Below are positions 1-4,486 of a stretch of DNA of 5,355 nucleotides, in pieces. Origin of the DNA: Ignavibacteriales bacterium (lineage in GTDB: Bacteria > Bacteroidota > Ignavibacteria > UBA10030). The first letter of the stretch is position 1; each line of letters starts with the position of its first letter. The notes beneath the pieces were generated by a model. That model did not search any database. It saw only the letters and a program-made list of their open reading frames with translations, and was not told where the DNA came from. The stretch is from contig JACRFF010000339.1 in assembly GCA_016218005.1 (NCBI GenBank), forward strand, positions 1 to 5,355, in the 5' to 3' direction. The position numbers and the translations under genes were made by a program.

Positions 1-137
1 ATGTGGTGCAGAAGATGGCCGAACTCGAATTTCTCGCCAGCCGCGCCGGCGTGTTCACCGACCGTCTTGAGCGTATCAACGGCTGCGGAAGTTGCTTGCT
101 GGATCGAATCAGGTGCTGCGAACGGATTCCAATTCAC
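1..137 (-). CDS. atpB: F1Fo ATP synthase subunit a, N-terminal fragment (partial, runs off the window)
   Basis: This is the start of the Fo subunit a, the membrane stator protein that forms the proton (or sodium) half-channels against the c-ring. Only the first 45 codons are present; the rest lies beyond position 1. The reading begins with GTG at 137-135 and gives VNWNPFAAPDSI, then an alanine-rich stretch, and ends in EFGHLLHH. An F-x-F-G-H-L-x-x-H segment just ahead of the first membrane helix is typical of subunit a in this part of the tree. The GTG overlaps the TGA of the preceding atpI-like gene in a GTGA junction, which suggests translational coupling, and no strong Shine-Dalgarno sequence is visible. 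The call rests on this short N-terminus plus position directly after atpZ and the atpI-like gene. The helices carrying the essential arginine are outside the window and cannot be checked. Confidence 0.85.
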   Translation of the reverse strand, partial: MNWNPFAAPDSIQQATSAAVDTLKTVGEHAGAAGEKFEFGHLLHH

Positions 138-550
138 GACGAGATTGCCCGACTTTTTGTATCAACTTTTTTTTGAAGGTAGTAGATTTCGAGAACTAAA
201 TTCATCACATAGAGAAACAATAACGACATCATCAGTGCCGCCGAGTGGAAATCGAGTTGCAATAGCGCAAGCAACGCGCCCCACATCAGGAAGAGCCGCA
301 CCACCATACCGCCGAGCACCCACTTGAGAAATGCCGTGTGCAACTTTGTGTACGAGAACTCAATGACGCCGTAACCGACCAAAAGGTTTGCCAAACTCAT
401 CGCACTGCCGGCGGCGACACTTCTCGTTACCGGCGCAGTCGCAAATTCCGAGAAGGGATACGCGGCAAGCAGCGCCATCCCCACATACGAACCAACCGCC
501 AGACGAATGAACGACCAATCAATCTTCACGATGCTTGGAGACTGTTGCAT
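134..550 (-). CDS. AtpI-like four-helix membrane protein of the ATP synthase operon
   Basis: The product is a 138-residue integral membrane protein with four hydrophobic segments at about 12-31, 44-66, 75-99 and 102-124, and a lysine-rich C-terminus. Size, topology and position between atpZ and atpB match the ATP synthase I chain family (AtpI/UncI), whose members help assemble the c-ring. Sequence identity to that family is not obvious by eye, so the name rests mainly on context. The ATG at 550-548 was chosen because the frame's upstream TTG at 631 would need a further 81 bp of overlap with atpZ. GAGGGGG directly abuts this ATG, closer than an ideal Shine-Dalgarno spacing. The gene overlaps the end of atpZ by 32 bp, and its stop shares GTGA with the atpB start. 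An acidic residue (Glu64) lies in helix 2 and another (Glu121) near the end of helix 4. A run of eight A residues falls in codons near the C-terminus. Confidence 0.72.
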   Translation of the reverse strand: MQQSPSIVKIDWSFIRLAVGSYVGMALLAAYPFSEFATAPVTRSVAAGSAMSLANLLVGYGVIEFSYTKLHTAFLKWVLGGMVVRLFLMWGALLALLQLDFHSAALMMSLLFLYVMNLVLEIYYLQKKVDTKSRAISS

Positions 551-797
551 CCCCCTCGGACGACGACATGGCTTTGACAGATTGCAAGAACTTGATAAAT
601 CCACCCACGCATCCCACACCAAAACCCGCAAGACTCAGCCACGGAGTTGTATCGAACTTTTTGTCGAGCCAAAAACCGAGAAAGAAGAAACCGATGACGG
701 TGATTGCAAGCTGGATGCCAAGGGTAAGATACGGGGCTGCGTCGCGGAACGTTTTCCCCATGCCTTCGGATGGTTTCTTGGCGTTGGGGTCGTCCAC
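519..797 (-). CDS. atpZ: AtpZ/AtpI family protein (Fo operon accessory membrane protein)
   Basis: This is a 92-residue protein with two transmembrane helices at about 24-44 and 53-72. The first ends in G-F-W-L-D, followed by a short loop (KKFDTTPW) and a glycine-rich second helix (GFGVGCVGGF). This G-x-x-L-D, loop with proline, glycine-rich helix layout is the signature of the AtpZ family. Members sit at the head of atp operons and have been linked to ATP synthase assembly and, in alkaliphilic Bacillus, to magnesium or calcium uptake. GTG at 797 was taken as the start because a stop codon closes the frame seven codons upstream with no other common start between. An in-frame ATG at 761 (MGKTFRD) would shorten the cytoplasmic N-terminus to about 11 residues and is a real alternative. 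Neither has a strong Shine-Dalgarno sequence. The gene follows the bactofilin after 18 bp and overlaps the next gene by 32 bp. Confidence 0.85.
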   Translation of the reverse strand: MDDPNAKKPSEGMGKTFRDAAPYLTLGIQLAITVIGFFFLGFWLDKKFDTTPWLSLAGFGVGCVGGFIKFLQSVKAMSSSEGDATVSKHRED

Positions 798-815
798 TCG
801 ATATCCATTCGTTGC

Positions 816-1178
816 TTAGTGTCTTACCTCGTAGGCAGGGGATTTCTCTACCATCGATACGCGGCCATCAAATAACGACCCCTCGTCAATCACAAGACGA
901 GTAGCCCGAATATCTCCTTTGATGACAGATTTTCCTTCAAACACAATTTTTTCGGCGGCGTTGATGCTGCCCCGAATTTTTCCTCCTACCACCACATTCT
1001 TCGCCGAAACATTTCCTTCAATCTCTCCTGTGATTCCGACCGAGAGAGATTCTCCCGCAGATACTTCACCCAAGACTTTGCCATCCACCCGAACACTTCC
1101 TTGACTTCGGATCTTGCCTTCGATGACCGTCCCCTGACCGATGAGGTTAAGTTCTTTTATGGGGTCTGTTTTCGCCAC
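816..1178 (-). CDS. Bactofilin (polymer-forming cytoskeletal protein)
   Basis: Bactofilins are small proteins that polymerise without nucleotide into filaments on the inner face of the membrane, where they position cell-wall enzymes and shape the cell. This 120-residue protein is almost entirely the bactofilin core (about residues 10-111). It is a series of short beta-strand repeats with alternating small and hydrophobic residues and regularly spaced glycines, as in IEGKI, VDGKVLGEV, ITGEIEGNV, VGGKIRGSI and VIKGDI. It closes with the common R-L-V-I-D-E-G-x-x-F-D-G-x-x-x-M ending. Flanking tails are short (about 9 residues on each side), so it is a minimal bactofilin without a membrane helix. 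The start is GTG at 1178-1176, with no clear Shine-Dalgarno sequence. It lies 10 bp after the M23 peptidase stop, and the two products are likely partners. The family call is secure; the cellular role is inferred. Confidence 0.93.
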   Translation of the reverse strand: MAKTDPIKELNLIGQGTVIEGKIRSQGSVRVDGKVLGEVSAGESLSVGITGEIEGNVSAKNVVVGGKIRGSINAAEKIVFEGKSVIKGDIRATRLVIDEGSLFDGRVSMVEKSPAYEVRH

Positions 1179-1188
1179 GAGGCTTTTT

Positions 1189-2082
1189 TTATAGACTGAG
1201 ATTCAGAACGTAGAGGGCAGGGTTCACGGGCACGCCATCTTTCCAAATTTCAAAATGGAGATGGGGGCCGCTCGTAATCACTCCGGTATTTCCCAACGCA
1301 GCAATCATTTCGCCGCGCTTCACAAACATATTTACGCCTTTAGTCAACAACTGATTGTGCTTGTAAGCCGTTGTAAATCCATTTGCGTGAGAAATGATCA
1401 TCACATAACCGTAATCCTGCGTCCAACCGGAAAACACGACGCGCCCATCGGCGGCGGCCACAACAGAAGCTCCAATTTTTCCCGCAATATCAATTCCCGT
1501 ATGGTTCTGCTCAGGTTGAAACTGACGCGTAACATACCCCTCGGCCGGCATCATCGCAGGAAATCCTACTGGCGGAGACATGTGTTGTGCTGCACGCCAT
1601 GCTTCTTCGCCGTACGAGCTTGCGATTGCAGCCTGTTCCAGTGCAGTACGTTTTGGAACTGCCCGTTGGATTTCTCCTCGTTGCCGTTCCTGTTTTTCCA
1701 ACGTGCGCAATCTCACCACGCCGGAATCCGTGAGTCCAATGTTTTCGCCAAACGCCCGTCGCAACTTGGCATTGTACGTTCGCAGGTCTACGAGTTCTTC
1801 CATCATTCTCGCCATGCGCGTGTTGAGTTCTACCAACTCGCGATTGTACTTGTTTTCCAATTCTGGACTCGTGATGGGAATGTAAAGAGACAATGGGGTA
1901 TAGACAACCAACGCGAGCGTTGAAACGGCAATGACCGTGGCCACAGCAAGAACACCAAGCACAAATTGCCAAAGAGCACCCCGGTACGTGCGGGCCTTAC
2001 TTGCATCTTCATTGGGCACCAGAACAATCGAATACCGATTTTTTTTGGATGCGTGATGAAGTTTCTCAACTGTCAATGCCAA
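1189..2082 (-). CDS. Membrane-anchored M23 (LytM-type) murein endopeptidase with periplasmic coiled coil
   Basis: This 297-residue protein is predicted to cut peptide cross-links in peptidoglycan. It has a basic cytoplasmic N-terminus of about 36 residues, one transmembrane anchor (about 37-61), a charged helical and probably coiled-coil stretch (about 74-150), and a C-terminal M23 domain (about 180-292). The zinc ligands of the LytM fold are present as His194 and Asp198 (HTGID) and His276 (HLHFE). The catalytic histidines are present as His242 (YKHN) and His274, so the enzyme looks active rather than a degenerate regulator. The frame is closed by TGA shortly upstream, leaving TTG at 2082 or TTG at 2076 as starts. 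A GGAAGG motif is 3 nt from the first and 9 nt from the second, so 2076 may be the true start. It heads the operon leading through bactofilin to the atp genes, with a promoter just upstream. A run of eight A residues lies in codons 13-15. Confidence 0.92.
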   Translation of the reverse strand: MALTVEKLHHASKKNRYSIVLVPNEDASKARTYRGALWQFVLGVLAVATVIAVSTLALVVYTPLSLYIPITSPELENKYNRELVELNTRMARMMEELVDLRTYNAKLRRAFGENIGLTDSGVVRLRTLEKQERQRGEIQRAVPKRTALEQAAIASSYGEEAWRAAQHMSPPVGFPAMMPAEGYVTRQFQPEQNHTGIDIAGKIGASVVAAADGRVVFSGWTQDYGYVMIISHANGFTTAYKHNQLLTKGVNMFVKRGEMIAALGNTGVITSGPHLHFEIWKDGVPVNPALYVLNLSL

Positions 2083-2113
2083 AAGCCTTCCGATTGCTCA
2101 CCGATGGGTTGAA

Positions 2114-2142
2114 AATATAACCAATAAGGGTAGAAAAGTCAA
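2114..2142 (-). promoter_or_regulatory. Sigma70-type promoter for the M23 peptidase-bactofilin-atp unit
   Basis: Read on the minus strand, TTGACT (2142-2137) is followed by a 17-bp spacer and TATATT (2119-2114). Each hexamer has five of six consensus bases and the spacing is optimal. Transcription would begin near 2107, giving a leader of roughly 25-30 nt before the TTG start. No other promoter is evident in the short gaps further down the operon. This is seen by eye and not tested. Confidence 0.7.
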
Positions 2143-2179
2143 AAGAAAACACATTCTCCATGAGCTTTCGAATGCCTCC

Positions 2180-2208
2180 TTGACTTCAGAAACGGTTTTC
2201 AGTATTTT
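2180..2208 (+). promoter_or_regulatory. Sigma70-type promoter for the zinc-ribbon gene and rpsU
   Basis: TTGACT (2180-2185), a 17-bp spacer and TATTTT (2203-2208) form a plausible promoter with five and four of six consensus bases. It diverges from the promoter at 2114-2142, and the two share an identical -35 hexamer. Predicted transcription starts near 2215, leaving a leader of about 95 nt before the ATG at 2311. That leader contains a small perfect hairpin (2255-2269, stem TGCAGT/ACTGCA, loop AGA). Confidence 0.5.
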
Positions 2209-2295
2209 GAATATGGATGAATCACTCGTTCCTCTGCCTCGCGTTCGTCCGGTGTGCAGTAGAACTGCAAGAGCAACTCCATCGAGTAACATTGT

Positions 2296-2300
2296 AAGGA
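2296..2300 (+). promoter_or_regulatory. Ribosome binding site deciding the start of the zinc-ribbon gene
   Basis: AAGGA lies 10 nt before the ATG at 2311 but only 1 nt before the in-frame GTG at 2302. This favours the ATG start. Confidence 0.55.
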
Positions 2301-2310
2301 AGTGTGGGAT

Positions 2311-2730
2311 ATGGCGCGAACCAAATATGTGATGCACGAGTGTGCATATTGCCACAAGTCAACCAAAATGGAACTTGTGGGCGGAACTCAAAACGCTCAA
2401 GAAACTGGAGCGGAGAAATCGTGGTATCGGTGCACGCGGTGCAAGCACAGCGCATTACTGGCGATTCCGATGGCAAAATCGGATAAGAAGGCCGACGCCA
2501 AGATCGACAGGTCGGTGTGCGTCGAGTATTCCAAAGAAAAAGTATTCACGATTGGCCAAGCGATTTTCTTCTCAGAGTTGAACGACGTCGGTCGTGTCAT
2601 TCGGAAAGACAAGACGTCGAACGGCATTCATTCCATTGTCGTCTCTTTCGAGAATTCCGGCGAAAGAAAGTTGATCGAAAATTTTAGAACCGATTTTTCC
2701 GACGAACTGGCAACGTCAGTTGCGTCGTAA
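2311..2730 (+). CDS. Unrecognised C4 zinc-ribbon protein with a PcrA/UvrD Tudor-like C-terminal region
   Basis: I do not recognise this 139-residue protein as a named family. The N-terminus carries two CxxC knuckles, Cys11/Cys14 and Cys41/Cys44, separated by 26 residues, as expected for a zinc ribbon. A lysine-rich linker follows (about 55-66). Residues about 72-125 then contain G82-x-x-I-F-F, a D-V-G-R-V turn, an I-V-V-S-F-E strand and N-S-G-E-R-K-L-I. This pattern of a small beta barrel with a G-K/R-x-L end resembles the Tudor-like domain that closes PcrA/UvrD helicases and binds RNA polymerase. Together these suggest a small nucleic-acid- or RNA-polymerase-binding protein, which is inference only. 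It has its own promoter candidate and an AAGGA site, and is followed after 27 bp by rpsU, so the two are probably co-transcribed. A role in transcription or translation would fit that neighbour. Confidence 0.85.
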   Translation: MARTKYVMHECAYCHKSTKMELVGGTQNAQETGAEKSWYRCTRCKHSALLAIPMAKSDKKADAKIDRSVCVEYSKEKVFTIGQAIFFSELNDVGRVIRKDKTSNGIHSIVVSFENSGERKLIENFRTDFSDELATSVAS

Positions 2731-2741
2731 ACTCAACGCGT

Positions 2742-2750
2742 AAGGAGGTG
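2742..2750 (+). promoter_or_regulatory. Nine-nucleotide consensus Shine-Dalgarno of rpsU
   Basis: AAGGAGGTG matches the full complement of the consensus 16S rRNA tail (CACCTCCTT) and lies 7 nt before the TTG at 2758. It is by far the strongest ribosome binding site in the window and fixes the otherwise weak TTG as the start of rpsU. Confidence 0.85.
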
Positions 2751-2757
2751 ACAAGAG

Positions 2758-2952
2758 TTGGTCGGTATCATCATTCAAGAGAACGAACCCATTGACCGCG
2801 CGATTCGTCGATTCAAGAAAAAATACGAACGGTCGGGAATTCTTAAGGAAGTCAAGAAGCGTGCATTCTTCACCAAGCCTTCGGTAAAGAAGCGAATGAA
2901 ACTTGCAAAAGCGATTCGCCGTGCGCAACGATCTGCAATGGAAGAAACCTAA
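2758..2952 (+). CDS. rpsU: 30S ribosomal protein bS21
   Basis: bS21 binds the platform of the small ribosomal subunit next to the 3' end of 16S rRNA and takes part in initiation. The 64-residue product shows the family pattern throughout: N-E-P-I-D-R-A-I-R-R-F-K-K-K near the start, then G-I-L-K-E-V-K-K-R-A-F-F and K-P-S-V-K-K-R, with a basic helical tail. The tail is longer and less arginine-rich than in E. coli, as in Bacteroidota-type S21. From memory of the Flavobacterium johnsoniae protein, its Tyr54, implicated in masking the anti-Shine-Dalgarno, aligns with Arg54 here. Initiation is at TTG, 7 nt after a consensus-length Shine-Dalgarno sequence. A valine follows directly (MVGII). The gene is 27 bp after the zinc-ribbon gene and is followed by a strong terminator hairpin, so it ends the transcription unit. 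Confidence 0.96.
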   Translation: MVGIIIQENEPIDRAIRRFKKKYERSGILKEVKKRAFFTKPSVKKRMKLAKAIRRAQRSAMEET

Positions 2953-2979
2953 TACAATAACTTAGACTTAACACATACA

Positions 2980-3010
2980 AAGTCCCGTCCGGCAATGCTG
3001 GACGGGACTT
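2980..3010. terminator. Bidirectional rho-independent terminator between rpsU and the aminopeptidase gene
   Basis: The arms AAGTCCCGTCC (2980-2990) and GGACGGGACTT (3000-3010) pair perfectly over 11 bp. The loop GGCAATGCT can add two further pairs plus a G-T wobble, leaving a 3-nt loop. The right side continues GTTGTTCTTA and the left side, read on the minus strand, continues TGTATGTGTT; both are U-rich though not pure U runs. It lies 27 bp after the rpsU stop and 28 bp from the end of the converging aminopeptidase gene, so it can serve both. Confidence 0.88.
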
Positions 3011-3038
3011 GTTGTTCTTATGCAGCGAGTCGTTACTG

Positions 3039-4472
3039 TTACCGCAACGGCTGATTGCCGATTCCTTTTTTTGCCATCAAGGCTTCGACCTCTTTGATTT
3101 CCTTAGGCGCGCCGGCGGACAGAATCTTGTACCCATCCGCGGTAATCAAGATCGTGTCTTCAATTCGAACACCAATGTTGTTGTACACAGGGTTCACACC
3201 CTCCGATCCTTCCGGAATGTAGATTCCCGGCTCAATCGTATAGACCATTCCCTCCTCAAGGGTTCGCCCGCCGGCATCGTGCACATCTAACCCGACAGCA
3301 TGCCCAAGTCCATGGTTGAAGTATTTCCGATATTCTTGTTTTCCTTTTTCCTTGATGATGCCCAGCGAGAGCAAGCCATCTTCGATCACTTCGGCTGCGC
3401 GGGTTGAAACATCTGCCATAGCCGCGCCCGGCTTCAACATTTCAATGGCGGCCTTCTGCGCATCCAGCACGAGTTGATAGATTTGCTTTTGGGCCGGCGA
3501 AAATTTCCCGTTGGCGGGATAGCTCCTCGTAACATCCGATGCATAATTGTGATACTCGGCGCCACAATCAGCAACGATAATGTCGCCATTCTTGATTTGT
3601 CTCCGATTGGACTCGTAATGGAGAATGACCGAATTTTCTGCGGAACCAACGATACACGGATACGCCGTGAATTCCGCGCCCGACTTTGTATAGACGTATT
3701 CATACACGGCCTGCACATCGTACTCGTGCATGCCGGGTTCACACGACATCATCGCCTGCCGGTGCGCAAGCGCGCTGATCTCGCTCGCCTTTGCGATCAT
3801 CGCGATCTCTTCCGGCGATTTGATGATGCGCAGCCGGCGGATGATCATGCCGGGATCCTTCACGTCTTTCTGCCACGACTTTTGGGAATCGATGGCGGCT
3901 TGGAGCGGTTTGAGCAACGGCCCAAGTTGGCGGCCTGCATCCAACGGCACATTCGGGCTGTAGATTATCTGCGGATGCATTTGGGAAACGACATCCCACA
4001 ATACGCTTTTGAACTTGTCGTTCGTCAGCGCATATTCCGCTCCCTTGAGCTTCACGGCTCCTTCTGCGCCGAATCGTCGGCCTGTCCACACTTCCATTTG
4101 CTTGTTACGCGCTTGGACAAACAGAATTTCCTTCACCGAAATCTGTTTGGTGGAATCGGTCGGGTCCGGAACGTTCCAACCGGCAGGCAACAGCACGAGG
4201 ATCGAATTCGGCTCCTCAAAACCGGTTAGGTAATAGAAATTGTCATCCTGCCGGTACTTATAGCTTACATCGGCATTGCGCGGACGTTCCGGCGCGGAGA
4301 ACAAGAGGGCAATCGCCTCTTGGCCAATCTCTCTCCGAACGCTATCTCGATGAGCTTTGAACACCGCCGGATTCATGTGGTCGGTATCGTACTCCACGTA
4401 CTTGAGGTCTTGTGCAAAAAGTAATCCGGTGACAAGAACCAATGCCGATGCAAGGAACGAGATGCGAACCAT
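3039..4472 (-). CDS. pepP: Exported Xaa-Pro aminopeptidase (M24B, aminopeptidase P family)
   Basis: The enzyme removes an N-terminal residue that precedes proline, using a two-metal site. The 477-residue protein has a signal peptide (residues 1-20, probable cut before Gln21 in LLFA-QD), an aminopeptidase P N-terminal domain (about 35-190, including the DNFYYLTGF segment) and the creatinase-like catalytic domain (about 215-455). All five metal ligands are visible: Asp302 and Asp313 (ADCGAEYHNYASD), His391 (HGLGH), Glu414 (TIEPG) and Glu438 (VRIED). The supporting histidines His285 (LHYESN) and His398 (DVHD) are also present. ATG at 4472 was chosen over GTG at 4490 because AGGAGG lies 5 nt before it and it begins a clean signal peptide. 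E. coli PepP is cytoplasmic; this copy is predicted to be periplasmic and lacks a T9SS tail. It follows the propeller-like gene by 14 bp and ends at the shared terminator. Confidence 0.93.
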   Translation of the reverse strand: MVRISFLASALVLVTGLLFAQDLKYVEYDTDHMNPAVFKAHRDSVRREIGQEAIALLFSAPERPRNADVSYKYRQDDNFYYLTGFEEPNSILVLLPAGWNVPDPTDSTKQISVKEILFVQARNKQMEVWTGRRFGAEGAVKLKGAEYALTNDKFKSVLWDVVSQMHPQIIYSPNVPLDAGRQLGPLLKPLQAAIDSQKSWQKDVKDPGMIIRRLRIIKSPEEIAMIAKASEISALAHRQAMMSCEPGMHEYDVQAVYEYVYTKSGAEFTAYPCIVGSAENSVILHYESNRRQIKNGDIIVADCGAEYHNYASDVTRSYPANGKFSPAQKQIYQLVLDAQKAAIEMLKPGAAMADVSTRAAEVIEDGLLSLGIIKEKGKQEYRKYFNHGLGHAVGLDVHDAGGRTLEEGMVYTIEPGIYIPEGSEGVNPVYNNIGVRIEDTILITADGYKILSAGAPKEIKEVEALMAKKGIGNQPLR

Positions 4473-4477
4473 GCCAG

Positions 4478-4483
4478 CCTCCT
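4478..4483 (-). promoter_or_regulatory. Shine-Dalgarno AGGAGG of the aminopeptidase P gene
   Basis: AGGAGG on the minus strand ends 5 nt before the ATG at 4472. It lies downstream of the preceding gene's stop codon and inside the extension that a GTG start at 4490 would create, so it argues for the shorter protein. Confidence 0.75.
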
Positions 4484-4486
4484 CTG

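Noticed and set aside
167..174. A8 run in the atpI-like gene as a programmed -1 frameshift site
   Set aside because: A -1 shift would reach a stop within two codons, losing only about nine tail residues. No downstream stimulatory structure is evident.
551..631. N-terminal extension of the atpI-like gene to a TTG at 631
   Set aside because: It would raise the overlap with atpZ to over 110 bp and adds a charged, cysteine-containing segment unlike the family. The ATG at 550 fits the membrane topology.
1255..1923. 222-codon plus-strand frame opposite the M23 peptidase
   Set aside because: It is antisense to a gene with a complete active site, and the translation has no coherent domain.
2213..2332. 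39-codon plus-strand frame from the ATG at 2213
   Set aside because: It has no ribosome binding site, begins at or before the predicted transcription start and runs into the zinc-ribbon gene out of frame.
2098..2355. 85-codon minus-strand frame across the divergent intergenic region
   Set aside because: It overlaps both promoters and the start of the well-supported zinc-ribbon gene, and its product shows no recognisable domain or membrane pattern.
3474..4229. 251-codon plus-strand frame opposite the aminopeptidase P gene
   Set aside because: It lies wholly antisense to a gene with intact catalytic motifs. The arginine- and histidine-rich translation is typical of a shadow frame.
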